Shown here: one piece after another, positions 45,260-54,265 of the stretch
How positions within the stretch are numbered: position 1 is the first letter of the stretch
How the letters are laid out: every line of letters begins with the position of its first letter
Assembly: GCF_003691585.1 (NCBI RefSeq)
Contig: NZ_CP033169.1
Location: 930,001 to 994,000, forward strand
DNA: 64,000 nt
Direction of reading: 5' to 3'
Source: Biomaibacter acetigenes
GTDB lineage: Bacteria; Bacillota; Thermosediminibacteria; Thermosediminibacterales; Tepidanaerobacteraceae
The notes under the pieces: generated by a model
Told to the model about the DNA's origin: nothing
The model's database searches: none
What the model saw: only the letters and a program-made list of their open reading frames with translations
Program-made: the position numbers and the translations under genes

Positions 45260-45376
45260 ATGAGTGTGTTTTTTGAAACCCTTCGGATTATGGGCATGGG
45301 AATGACAGGTATTTTTGTTTCCATACTGCTCTTCTACGGTCTGATATTAACTATGATAAAAATTTTTCCAAGGTAA
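45260..45376 (+). CDS. Short OadG-like gamma subunit
   Basis: A 38-residue single-pass membrane protein, ATG 45260 after TAGGAGGTGG. IMGMGMTGIFVSILLFYG and a KIFPR end match the membrane segment of OadG-type gamma subunits, which lack their usual cytoplasmic tail here. It lies 20 nt after the beta subunit gene and probably anchors the pump. Confidence 0.7.
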   Translation: MSVFFETLRIMGMGMTGIFVSILLFYGLILTMIKIFPR

Positions 45377-45437
45377 ATGAGAAAAAAAATAGACTGAGGG
45401 ACAGCACTTTCACAAAAAGACTTTTTAAAATCAATAA

Positions 45438-45941
45438 TTATAATGTATCTATGGTCCTGTCGATGTAATGCTGAATTTCTGCTGCTATACCTTCTGCGTC
45501 GTCTATATCATAACAGGGCACTCCCACATCTAATCTTACATCGCTGGCAATGGCAATGAGCTCCTCTGGTTTTGACAAAAGCTGCTTGCTAACTTCCGAT
45601 CTAAAGACTTCGATCTTTGGCTTATTTTCTTTTTTGTACCCTTCTGTTAAAATCAGATCTACACCGGATATCCTGGAGACGATTTCATCCAGGGTTATTT
45701 CTTTTTGGAGCTTTTCTATAAGGGCAAATTTTTCAAAAGAGGATAGGGCAACTATATCTGCCCCAGCCTTTGCATGCCGCCAGGAATCCTTACCCGGTTT
45801 ATCGATCTCAAACTCATGGGCGTGTTTTATGATAGCAATTCTTAAGCCTCGTTTTTTTAGCTCTTTTATGACTTTTTCAAGTAAAGTGGTCTTCCCTGTT
45901 CCGGACTTTGCTACAAAAGAAATAACCGGTATATCACTCAT
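45438..45941 (-). CDS. mobB: Molybdopterin-guanine dinucleotide biosynthesis protein B
   Basis: P-loop GTP-binding protein of 167 residues. Walker A is AKSGTGKTTL near the N-terminus, then IAIIKHAHEFEIDKPGKDSWRHAKAGA and a DLILTEGYKKE motif. These are the family marks of MobB, which aids attachment of GMP to molybdopterin. No other moa/moe/mob gene is near. ATG 45941 is preferred over 45998 because AAGGGGG precedes it. It implies molybdo- or tungsto-enzymes elsewhere in the genome. Confidence 0.88.
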   Translation of the reverse strand: MSDIPVISFVAKSGTGKTTLLEKVIKELKKRGLRIAIIKHAHEFEIDKPGKDSWRHAKAGADIVALSSFEKFALIEKLQKEITLDEIVSRISGVDLILTEGYKKENKPKIEVFRSEVSKQLLSKPEELIAIASDVRLDVGVPCYDIDDAEGIAAEIQHYIDRTIDTL

Positions 45942-46159
45942 GAAAATACCCCCTTCCCAGCATCTTTGATCATGATTATGTATTACACTGCCAATCAAAA
46001 TAATAATAGGTTAAACTTATTCATATGTCAATGTGAAAGTTACTATGTTTAAGTTTACTTTCTCATGTTAATTTATTATTAAGTAAAACGGGTAATATTG
46101 CATTTTTTAATTATCAATACTATTATAATAAATAATATTGCCATGATAAGTAGCAGGAT

Positions 46160-46475
46160 TGCCCTCGGGACAGTTACATTTCATCAAAATGAATCCCTGT
46201 CAAAATACCATGGTACTTGCGACAGAATATCACCCAAAGGAATATTATTTTACATTTGTGGGACAAGCAACAAAATATGACAGTTGATGTGCCGATCATG
46301 TGAGCTTTATCGTGCTGACAAAAAATGTAAAGCCTTAAGTCTATGTAAGATCTACCCAAAGCAGCGTTTTTAAAAAAGGATGCGGTTCAGAAAACGTGGA
46401 GGTAAATCTTAAAAACATAGGCCTAAGAGATAAAATAACTGTAATGCAGTTGGGAGGTGTTATATATACGTGCAT
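46160..46475 (+). pseudogene. Decayed, internally deleted copy of the DapF-like gene
   Basis: The first 130 or so bases align with 52022-52145 of the intact DapF-fold gene (shared TTTCATCAAAATGA and CAAAGGAATATTAT blocks). After a deletion of several hundred bases, about 46340-46470 aligns with 52612-52740 (ACCCAAAGC, GGATGCGGTTC-type and GTAATGCAG blocks). Several stops and the loss of the first catalytic Cys region make it non-functional. It ends just before the ribosome site of the histidinol dehydrogenase homologue. The rest of the 45942-46531 gap is AT-rich with nothing recognised. Confidence 0.75.
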
Positions 46476-46531
46476 GGTGCAAGAAAACAGTCCTCGTAAT
46501 TTAAAATTATAAAAAAGAGGAGTGCACAAAA

Positions 46532-47800
46532 GTGATTAAGTTAAAAGAACCCGCTATAACCAAAGACCAAAGGGATAAGTCTATCCAACAAAAAGTTGCC
46601 GAAATCATAGACAAAGTTAAAAGGGAAGGCGACAAAGCTTTAAGAGAATACAACATATTATTTGATGGATGTGACAGGGAAAATTACATAGTCACTAAAG
46701 AAGAAATAGATAAGGCCTTTCAAGAGGTAAGCAGTGATATCATAAATGATCTGCGCTTTGCCGCCCACAACATAGAAGAATTTGCCAGAAGGCAAAAAGA
46801 AACCATAAAGTCTTTGGAAGAAAAAGAAATAATGCCAGGAGTGTTTTTAGGACACAGGACTATTCCTGTGAGATCATGTGCTTGTTACGTGCCGGGGGGA
46901 AGATACCCATTGCCGTCATCGGCATTGATGTCCATAATTCCGGCAAAAGTGGCCGGTGTTAAGAGGGTCATAACCTGTTCACCTCCGGCCAAAGATACAA
47001 AGACTATAAACCCTTTCACATTAGTGGCCATGAGTATAGCCGGAGCCGATGAGATATATGTCATGGGGGGAGTTCAAGCCATAGCGGCATTTACCTATGG
47101 CACAAAAACCATCACACCCGTGGAAAAGATCGTAGGACCGGGCAATCAATACGTAACAGAGGCAAAGCGTCAGGTGAGCGGTGAGGTGGGCATAGATTTT
47201 TTAGCAGGTCCCAGTGAGGTAGTGGTCATTGCTGATAAAACCGCCAATCCTGTAAACATTGCCGCAGACCTGTTGGCCCAATCGGAACACGATCCGCAAG
47301 CCCGGGGCATATTGCTGTGCACCGATGAAGCCATAGGTAAAGCTGTTATAAAGCAGGTAGAGGATTTTCTTTTCGATTTGTCCACGGCCGATATAGCCCG
47401 TCAGGCATGGATCAACAATGGTCAGGTTACCGTCTTTGATACCCTGGAAGAGGCAATAGATACGGCCAATGAAATTGCTCCAGAACACCTGGAACTCCAG
47501 GTGCAAAGCCCTGACGAAGTGGTGCCTAAATTGACAAATTACGGTTCACTGTTCATTGGAGAAAAAGCCGCGGAGGTCTTTGGAGATTATGTTTCCGGGA
47601 CCAATCACATATTGCCTACCATGAGAGCAGCAAGATACACCGGCGGAGTATGGGTGGGCACTTTCATCAAGATCGCGACAAATCAACGTTTGACAGATGA
47701 AGGGGTAAAAGCCATTGCGCCGGTGGCATCGAGATTGGCACATCTTGAAGGCTTATATGCGCATAAGCTTGCCGCCGATGTGAGATTAAAAAATATGTGA
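46532..47800 (+). CDS. hisD: Histidinol dehydrogenase homologue
   Basis: This 422-residue zinc- and NAD-dependent dehydrogenase has YVPGGRYPLPSSALM, the GPGNQYVTEAKRQV signature, LLAQSEHDPQA (Gln/His zinc ligands), the catalytic EIAPEHLELQV Glu-His pair, and SGTNHILPT. The sequence is complete. True HisD oxidises histidinol to histidine in biosynthesis, but no other his genes are near and the surroundings are histidine catabolism. It may therefore be a catabolic paralogue acting on histidinol or a related alcohol. The GTG start follows AGAGGAG. Confidence 0.85.
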   Translation: MIKLKEPAITKDQRDKSIQQKVAEIIDKVKREGDKALREYNILFDGCDRENYIVTKEEIDKAFQEVSSDIINDLRFAAHNIEEFARRQKETIKSLEEKEIMPGVFLGHRTIPVRSCACYVPGGRYPLPSSALMSIIPAKVAGVKRVITCSPPAKDTKTINPFTLVAMSIAGADEIYVMGGVQAIAAFTYGTKTITPVEKIVGPGNQYVTEAKRQVSGEVGIDFLAGPSEVVVIADKTANPVNIAADLLAQSEHDPQARGILLCTDEAIGKAVIKQVEDFLFDLSTADIARQAWINNGQVTVFDTLEEAIDTANEIAPEHLELQVQSPDEVVPKLTNYGSLFIGEKAAEVFGDYVSGTNHILPTMRAARYTGGVWVGTFIKIATNQRLTDEGVKAIAPVASRLAHLEGLYAHKLAADVRLKNM

Positions 47801-47811
47801 GGAGGGGTAGC

Positions 47812-48210
47812 ATGGGCAGTAATTCTAATGGTGGAGACTTGTTACCAATAAATCCCAGCATTGGTGCACCGGCCAGATATTTATTCGGCATGGCTAGAGA
47901 TGGAGTATTATCGCCGATTTTTGCAAAACTCCATGAAAAGTATAAAGCCCGTATGTAGCGGAGACATCCGAATTTATCCAGACCATACAAAGCCCCCGCC
48001 GGAATAGCAGGTGCGATGATAAGCATCATCGCTTATCTAATAATGATGACACAGCTGCCGAAAGATGGTATAAAAACAGGCATTATATGGTGCGCTGTGG
48101 GGCTCGCGTTTTATTTCATAAGAAATTATGCAAAAAGAGGATCTGATAATACACCGGATGTGAAAGAAGAAGATATATTGAGCGAAATTATCCCGGAAAT
48201 GCCGTCATAG
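47812..48210 (+). pseudogene. Amino acid permease (APC family) remnant
   Basis: A good ribosome site (GAGGAGGGG) leads into a 48-codon frame containing GAPARYLFGMARDGVLSPIF, the late APC-permease motif, which then stops. Downstream, NLSRPYKAPAGIAGA and a last hydrophobic stretch in another phase match the C-terminus of the same family. The first roughly 300 residues and the segment between the two pieces are missing. It probably once served histidine uptake next to hisD; this is an inference. Confidence 0.75.
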
Positions 48211-48239
48211 CCTGTCATGGATCAGTTGAATAAAGATAC

Positions 48240-48600
48240 CGCCTATGGAAGAACATTGTAGGCATTGCTTTTTTAGCTGCACTATTGCTTTATGTTTTTC
48301 CTTATATGTGATATCTCCAAATTCTGTTGTCACTGTCCTTTGAAAGTCTTTTTGAATCACCATCCAGTTTTCCTTTTCTTGTTTTTTCTTTATATATTTT
48401 TTTTATCATATATTTTTTTATCAAGTTCGTGAAGTAATTCTGTACAGATTTCTCCCCAGATCATTTAACATTTTTTCGGTTCCATTTCAAATTCTGGATA
48501 GGTATATTTGCCATCCAGCAAGTCAATTATTTTTTCTCCGGTAAGCAGCTTTATTATATTAAATTGGTAACATATTAATACAGAAAATTCATACAACAGC
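48240..48600 (-). pseudogene. ISLre2-like transposase N-terminal remnant
   Basis: Minus-strand pieces LLTGEKIIDLLDGKYTYPEF, IWGEICTELLHELDKKIYD and DFQRTVTTEFGDITYK occur in order but in shifting frames with stops. They resemble the N-terminal part of ISLre2 (UPF0236) transposases. The assignment is from memory of the family pattern and is tentative. The rest of the 48211-48703 gap is AT-rich. Confidence 0.45.
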
Positions 48601-48703
48601 AAAATAATGCTAATTTTTAAGTTTTAGTTTAGAGGAAAATATATAATTATATAGAAAAAATTTAAAATAAAAATTAAAAACATAAATTAAATTAAGGGGG
48701 AAG

Positions 48704-50113
48704 ATGGGAATGATTCTGTTTATTGTTATTCTTTACATGGCTTTAATGTTATTTGTCGGTTGGTGGTGCAGTAAATATTATATCAATGGCATGACAGATT
48801 TCTTGCTAGCGGGCAGGAGACTCGGAATATGGCTCCTGGCTGGAACGCTGGCGGCCACCCACTTTGGTGGAGGAGCAGTTATGGGTGGAGGTGAATATGG
48901 TTTTAATTATGGTATATCCGGTGCATGGTACGGCGTATCCTGCGGCATAGGTTTATTACTCCTGGCATTTATGACTGCCAGTAAATTCAGAGACCTCTCC
49001 CTATACACGGTACCTGATTATCTTGAACAAAGATATGGTGGCAAGACAGTTAGGGTCCTCGGAGCAATACTTTCATTGATAGCTCTTGTTGGCATCCTTG
49101 CGGCCCAGGTACTTTCAGCAAAAGGTGCACTGGGTATTCTCGGCATAAAAGGTAATGCCGGAGCAATCATAGCCACGTTGGTATTTATAGTCTATACTAC
49201 TTCGGGGGGATTATGGGCTGCTACCATTACAGACTTCGTTCAAATAATACTTGCTGCAATTGGCGTCATTATAGCCAGCGCCGTGGTTTTAGCAAAAACC
49301 GGCGGATTTGGCGGGCTTTCTGCAATGCTTGTGACAAAAGGTGCCGAAGCAGGTTACTTTAATATCTGGGGCATGGGTACAGCCAGCATTATGTGGGTTT
49401 TACTTCCCACTGTTATGTATACCCTCATAGGTCAGGATTTTTACCAGAGGCTTTTTGCTGCAAAAGACGCAAAAGTTGCAAGAAATGCTTCAATCGTGGG
49501 TGGGATAGTACTTGTCATCGTGAGCTTCTTCCCAGCTATCATAGGTATGGGTGCCAGAGCCCTTTCAAATATTGATGAGGCCGGCATGTCGGTACCATGG
49601 GTTATGGAAAACTTACTGCATCCGGTAATAGGCGGCATTGTGCTGGCGGCAATATTAGCTGCCATCATGTCTACTGCCGATTCTCTTTTAACTGCGGCCG
49701 CTTCTCATATAGTAAAAGACCTTTGGGTAGAGACTTTCAAGCTAGATGAAGTAAAAGATGAAAAGAGACTTCTTAATATTTCAAGAAACTTTACTTTTTT
49801 AATCGGCATATTGTCTTTGATAATAGCTCTGCTGGTGCCTGGGATAATCGATGCCCTTATTTACTCCTATACCATGTATACCGCCGGGGTATTTATCCCC
49901 GTGATTGGCGGTGTCTTATGGAAAGGTGCTACCAGGGCCGGTGCCCTATCATCCCTTATAGGTGGTTCAATAGTGGCCCTTTGTGGAATACTTTCTAAAG
50001 CCAATATTTTTGGCGCACCGGCAGAAATATATGCTGCCCTGGTTTCACTGGTGATCTTTGTGGTGGTGTCACTAGCCACCCAGAAAAAGCTGGTTGATGG
50101 AATAACGAAGTAA
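48704..50113 (+). CDS. Sodium:solute symporter (SSS family) of the hut island
   Basis: Membrane protein of 469 residues with about thirteen helices. TDFLLAGRRLGIWLLAGTLAATHFGGG and the late MSTADSLLTAAASHIVKDL segment, with its Na2-site Ser/Thr, are typical of SSS cotransporters (PutP/PanF group). Its position between a histidinol dehydrogenase homologue and hutH suggests uptake of histidine, urocanate or a related compound with Na+. Two in-frame starts (48704, 48710) follow AAGGGGG. Confidence 0.85.
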   Translation: MGMILFIVILYMALMLFVGWWCSKYYINGMTDFLLAGRRLGIWLLAGTLAATHFGGGAVMGGGEYGFNYGISGAWYGVSCGIGLLLLAFMTASKFRDLSLYTVPDYLEQRYGGKTVRVLGAILSLIALVGILAAQVLSAKGALGILGIKGNAGAIIATLVFIVYTTSGGLWAATITDFVQIILAAIGVIIASAVVLAKTGGFGGLSAMLVTKGAEAGYFNIWGMGTASIMWVLLPTVMYTLIGQDFYQRLFAAKDAKVARNASIVGGIVLVIVSFFPAIIGMGARALSNIDEAGMSVPWVMENLLHPVIGGIVLAAILAAIMSTADSLLTAAASHIVKDLWVETFKLDEVKDEKRLLNISRNFTFLIGILSLIIALLVPGIIDALIYSYTMYTAGVFIPVIGGVLWKGATRAGALSSLIGGSIVALCGILSKANIFGAPAEIYAALVSLVIFVVVSLATQKKLVDGITK

Positions 50114-50205
50114 ATTCGTGTAGCTTATTTCTATATCAGAATAATCCATGCCGTACAGAGGTATAAAACTGCATATATAAAATTTCAAAACCAACTAAAT
50201 AGGTT

Positions 50206-50273
50206 TTAAGGGAAACCCCTTCGAAATTTGAGACTCGAGTTTCGAAATGAACATCGAAAAGGGTTTCCCTTAA
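50206..50273 (+). promoter_or_regulatory. Large structured hairpin between the symporter and hutH
   Basis: The outer arms TTAAGGGAAACCC and GGGTTTCCCTTAA (50206-50218 with 50261-50273) extend through CTTCGA/TCGAAAA. An inner CGAAA/TTTCG dyad and a CTCGAG core lie between. No T-run follows directly. It could be a terminator of the symporter transcript or part of the hutH leader. It is the only notable feature of the 315-bp gap besides the promoter. Confidence 0.6.
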
Positions 50274-50348
50274 TTCACTTTTAAGGGTCATTTACGATGT
50301 TAAAGCATCACAGTATCTCTATATTAATTAATAAAAAAATATCTGTTT

Positions 50349-50376
50349 TTGCCGGCTAGTCTATGTAAAATAAAAT
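50349..50376 (+). promoter_or_regulatory. Possible hutH promoter
   Basis: TTGCCG (50349-50354) and TAAAAT (50371-50376) with a 16-bp spacer, 52 nt before the hutH start codon. Confidence 0.35.
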
Positions 50377-50428
50377 CTTTCCACTAATTTCATGCGGAAA
50401 ATGGAAAAATATTGGGAGGTTAACCAAC

Positions 50429-51964
50429 ATGATAGTAAATGGAGAAAACTTAACTATTCAAGATATAGTAAAAGTTGCGGTAATGGGAGAAAAGGTACAA
50501 CTTTCACCCGAATCCATACAAAAGATCCAAAAATCCAGGGAGTATGTGGAGCAAATCATACAAAAAGACGATATAGTTTACGGTGTGACAACAGGATTTG
50601 GGAAATTCTGTAATGTGGTCATATCTCCGGAAGATACCAGAAAGCTCCAGCTAAATCTTATTAGGAGCCATTCCGTAGGAATCGGTGAGTATTTCCCTGA
50701 AGAAGTGGTGAGGGCTATGATGCTTTTAAGGATAAATGCTCTTGCCAAAGGGTATTCGGGTATAAGGCTTTCTACATTGCAAACTTTGCTGGATATGCTA
50801 AATAAAGGGGTAATACCCCGGGTGCCAAGTCAGGGGTCACTGGGAGCCAGTGGCGACCTTGTTCCTTTGGCACATATGGTTCTTGTAATGATCGGTGAAG
50901 GTGAAGCAGTGTATAAAGGAGAAGTCTTGCCCGGGGAAAAGGTGATGGAAATAGCAGGAATAAAGCCCATATCTCTGGAAGCTAAGGAAGGCCTTGCCCT
51001 CATCAACGGCACTCAGGCTATGTCGGCAGTGGGGAGTTTGGCCCTGGCTAAAGCTGTCAATCTTTCCAAAACTGCCGATATTTGTGGGGCTTTGAATCTT
51101 GAGGCTTTAAACGGCATCATAGACGCATTTGATGAAAAGGTACAGGCGGTAAGGCCACATTCCGGACAAAAGTTATGCGCCGCCAACATAAAAAAGTTGC
51201 TGGAAGGCAGTGAATTTATTACCAGACAGGGTGAGTTTAAAGTCCAGGATGCTTATGTTTTGCGCTGCATGCCCCAGGTCCATGGAGCAGTGAAAGATGC
51301 CCTCTCCCATGTGAAAAATGTTATAGAAATTGAAATAAATTCCGCCACTGATAATCCCCTTATTTTCCCCGATGATGGCAGAGTAATTTCCGGCGGAAAT
51401 TTCCATGGAGAACCTGTGGCCATAAATATGGATTATATGGGTATAGCCGTTTCAGAACTAGCCAGTATATCCGAGCGTCGCATAGAGCGTCTGGTGAATC
51501 CCAACTTAAATGAAGGCTTGCCCGCTTTTTTGACCGGAAACGGCGGCCTAAACTCAGGCCTCATGATCAGCCAGTACACCGCAGCATCGTTGGTATCGGA
51601 AAATAAGGTTTTAGCACACCCGGCCAGCGTTGATTCCATCCCTTCCTCGGCAAACCAGGAAGACCATGTTAGCATGGGTACTATAGCGGCAAGAAAGGCC
51701 ATGAAGATAGTGGAGAACACCCAAAATGTGCTGGCCATCGAGCTTTTATGTGCAACACAGGCTATAGATTTGAGAAGAGCAAAGATGGGTCGCTCTACAA
51801 AACTTGGCAAAGGGACCCAGATCGTATATGAATTGGTGAGAAAACAAGTGCCCCAAATAGAAGAAGACAGAGTATTGAGTGAGGATGTTAAAACCCTGGC
51901 AAAGTTGGTAGATAGTGGGCAATTGGCTAGAGCCGTAGAAGAATGGATAGGTGAATTGAGATAA
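50429..51964 (+). CDS. hutH: Histidine ammonia-lyase
   Basis: This 511-residue enzyme deaminates L-histidine to urocanate. The self-formed MIO prosthetic group comes from Ala140-Ser141-Gly142 in GSLGASGDLVPLAHM. The early YGVTTGFGKF carries the catalytic Tyr, and SSANQEDHVSMGTIAARKA is the later signature. Length and motifs are those of authentic HutH. ATG 50429 follows GGGAGGT. The DapF-like gene begins 53 nt after the stop, so the two are probably co-transcribed. Confidence 0.96.
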   Translation: MIVNGENLTIQDIVKVAVMGEKVQLSPESIQKIQKSREYVEQIIQKDDIVYGVTTGFGKFCNVVISPEDTRKLQLNLIRSHSVGIGEYFPEEVVRAMMLLRINALAKGYSGIRLSTLQTLLDMLNKGVIPRVPSQGSLGASGDLVPLAHMVLVMIGEGEAVYKGEVLPGEKVMEIAGIKPISLEAKEGLALINGTQAMSAVGSLALAKAVNLSKTADICGALNLEALNGIIDAFDEKVQAVRPHSGQKLCAANIKKLLEGSEFITRQGEFKVQDAYVLRCMPQVHGAVKDALSHVKNVIEIEINSATDNPLIFPDDGRVISGGNFHGEPVAINMDYMGIAVSELASISERRIERLVNPNLNEGLPAFLTGNGGLNSGLMISQYTAASLVSENKVLAHPASVDSIPSSANQEDHVSMGTIAARKAMKIVENTQNVLAIELLCATQAIDLRRAKMGRSTKLGKGTQIVYELVRKQVPQIEEDRVLSEDVKTLAKLVDSGQLARAVEEWIGELR

Positions 51965-52017
51965 CCCTGGCAAAATTGCCGGACAATTTTTTTATAACAG
52001 ACTTAAGGAGGAAGCTT

Positions 52018-52812
52018 ATGAAACTAAATTTCATCAAAATGAGTCCCTGCCAAAATACCACTGTATTCATCACAGAATATTGCCCAAAGGAATATTATAT
52101 TGCAGTTGCCAGGGAAGTAATGAACTATGACAGTTTATGTGCCGAACAGGTGGGGTTTATCGTACCGCCTAAAAACGCAGATTCGGTTTTGGGCATGGAG
52201 ATGGCCGGAGGTGAATTTTGTGGCAACGCCAGCCTTTGCGCAGCCGTCTATGTGAGATATAGTGGAATTTATGAAAAAGATGATTTCTTTATAGATGTGT
52301 CAGGTGCAAGTGACCCTTTAAGATGTCATGTGGAGGAAAAATCCAATTATGTTTATAGCGCAGAATGTGAGATGCCTTTTCCCATTTCGGTTAAAGATGC
52401 AAAGATTGAAATTAACAAGAAAAAGATAAAAGGGAGTATCATAGATTTTAAGGGAATATCACATTTTATATTTAAATCATGGCGCGATTTTAATGATTAT
52501 GATAAAGTTATGGATCTCATTAAATCAAAAATCGAATCTGATGCCATCGGTATTGTCCCGTACATTGAACTGGGGAAAGGTGAATACGAGATAAAGCCTT
52601 ATGTCTATGTTAGGTCCACCCAAAGCCACGTTTTTGAAAAAGGTTGTGGTTCGGGGAGCATGGCATTGGGGGTATACCTAAAAAAATATATGGGTTTAAG
52701 AGGTAAAATCGGGGTAATGCAGCCGGGAGGTACTATAGGTGTTGAAGTAGGAGATAAAAACTTTATATCTAGCGATGTTAAGATAACTTGTGAGGGGTCT
52801 ATATTGATATAA
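52018..52812 (+). CDS. DapF-fold amino acid epimerase/racemase, possibly histidine racemase
   Basis: This 264-residue protein has the two-domain diaminopimelate-epimerase fold. The cofactor-independent catalytic pair is Cys68 (GEFCGNASLC) and Cys210 (EKGCGSGSMALG). It differs from lysine-pathway DapF, and no dap genes are near. Known DapF-fold relatives include histidine racemases (the CntK type of metallophore synthesis and a fusobacterial enzyme). Linkage to hutH makes D-/L-histidine interconversion a good hypothesis, but proof is lacking. ATG 52018 follows AAGGAGG. A broken copy lies at 46160-46475. Confidence 0.75.
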   Translation: MKLNFIKMSPCQNTTVFITEYCPKEYYIAVAREVMNYDSLCAEQVGFIVPPKNADSVLGMEMAGGEFCGNASLCAAVYVRYSGIYEKDDFFIDVSGASDPLRCHVEEKSNYVYSAECEMPFPISVKDAKIEINKKKIKGSIIDFKGISHFIFKSWRDFNDYDKVMDLIKSKIESDAIGIVPYIELGKGEYEIKPYVYVRSTQSHVFEKGCGSGSMALGVYLKKYMGLRGKIGVMQPGGTIGVEVGDKNFISSDVKITCEGSILI

Positions 52813-52826
52813 ATAGACAAGTAATA

Positions 52827-52867
52827 AAAATAATATTAGCAAAAATATGCTGTTTTAATATTATTTT
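52827..52867 (+). terminator. AT-only hairpin after the DapF-like gene
   Basis: A 12-bp A/T stem (52827-52838 with 52856-52867), perhaps extended by GCA/TGC. It ends in TTTT, so it may end the hutH transcript. Confidence 0.45.
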
Positions 52868-52878
52868 ATATGAAGGAT

Positions 52879-52906
52879 TTGCAAGATTTTTTATTTAATA
52901 TATAAT
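52879..52906 (+). promoter_or_regulatory. Promoter of the YjiH-hutU operon
   Basis: TTGCAA (52879-52884) and a consensus TATAAT (52901-52906) with a 16-bp spacer, 48 nt before the start codon. Confidence 0.5.
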
Positions 52907-52953
52907 CCAGTTCATTATTTTATTAAAAAAATATAAAATTTGGAGGGATTTAT

Positions 52954-54240
52954 ATGGATAGGTCCAAAGCTGCGTGGAAGTTTGTTGTTTACAGTGTTAT
53001 CGGATTTTTTATGTTCTTTATCCCTATCAAGCTTAATGGAAGTTCTTCTATTCCTCTTGATCATGTGGTTACAGGGTTAAGGCAAGCTCTTCCTGGACTC
53101 GCACTACTTTACGGTCTTATTGTTACAATCATCGGCGGTGTAATGCCATGGCTCAATGGGACTTGGAAAAAATCCACGGTAGATAGGGTATTTTCGGTGT
53201 TCAAGGTTGCGGGCATTGTTATAGCCTTTATGGTATATTTAAAGATAGGGCCCGCATGGATGATGGACCCGGATATGGGGCCGTTTCTTTTCAATAAATT
53301 GGTGGTACCGGTGGGTATGATAGTACCAATAGGGTCCGTATTCCTGGCTTTTTTGGTTAGCTATGGCCTTATGGAATTTGTGGGAACCCTCTTAAGACCA
53401 GTAATGCGAACTATTTGGAAAACACCTGGAAGATCTGCGGTAGATGCCGTTGCATCTTTCGTTGGAAGTTATTCGATAGCTTTATTGATAACAAATAAAG
53501 TGTTCAAAGAAGGTAAATATACTATCAAAGAAGCGGCCATAATTGCTACCGGATTTTCCACGGTTTCTGCAACCTTTATGATAATAGTAGCAAAGACCCT
53601 TAAAATAATGGATATGTGGAATATGTATTTCTGGGCAACTCTTGTTATTACATTCGTAGTAACTGCCATTACCGCCCGCTTGTGGCCGCTGGCTGCCAAG
53701 TCAAATGAATATGTGGGTGAAGCCTCTCCTGAAAAAGAGGAAAAAGGCAACCTTTTAGCTAGGGCGTGGGATGAAGCCCTAAAAGTGGCCGATGTAGCTC
53801 CAGGGATTTGGGATAATATCGTAAAAAATATAAAAGATGGTTTCAGGATGGCTACATCAATACTACCGACCATAATGTCTATAGGACTTCTTGGGCTTGT
53901 GCTTGCAGAATTTACACCAATATTTGATTGGATAGGATGGATATATTATCCCTTTACGGCACTATTGCGCATTCCTGAACCTTTCCTGGCGGCCAAAGCT
54001 TCTGCCGTAGAGGTAGCGGAAATGTTCCTCCCTGCACTATTAACAGTAAGCGCGCCTCTGGCGACAAAGTTCGTGGTAGCTGTAGTATCCGTATCAGCAA
54101 TACTATTTTTCTCGGCTTCGATACCGTGTATACTTTCTACCGAAATCCCCTTGACCATAAGCGAGATAATGGTAATATGGATAGAAAGGACCATACTCTC
54201 GATTATATTTGCCGGTGTACTGGCGATGATATTGTTTTAA
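52954..54240 (+). CDS. YjiH-family membrane protein, candidate hut transporter
   Basis: Polytopic membrane protein of 428 residues with about ten to eleven helices of the nucleoside-recognition ('gate') type. VDAVASFVGSYSIALLITNKVFKEGKYT and a matching late segment EVAEMFLPALLT form two related halves. YjiH-type genes often sit beside histidine-degradation genes, as here 25 nt before hutU, which suggests transport of histidine, urocanate or a product. No experiment known to me fixes the substrate. The ATG follows GGAGGG. Confidence 0.75.
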   Translation: MDRSKAAWKFVVYSVIGFFMFFIPIKLNGSSSIPLDHVVTGLRQALPGLALLYGLIVTIIGGVMPWLNGTWKKSTVDRVFSVFKVAGIVIAFMVYLKIGPAWMMDPDMGPFLFNKLVVPVGMIVPIGSVFLAFLVSYGLMEFVGTLLRPVMRTIWKTPGRSAVDAVASFVGSYSIALLITNKVFKEGKYTIKEAAIIATGFSTVSATFMIIVAKTLKIMDMWNMYFWATLVITFVVTAITARLWPLAAKSNEYVGEASPEKEEKGNLLARAWDEALKVADVAPGIWDNIVKNIKDGFRMATSILPTIMSIGLLGLVLAEFTPIFDWIGWIYYPFTALLRIPEPFLAAKASAVEVAEMFLPALLTVSAPLATKFVVAVVSVSAILFFSASIPCILSTEIPLTISEIMVIWIERTILSIIFAGVLAMILF

Positions 54241-54265
54241 AATATAACCAAAGGAAAGGAATCGC

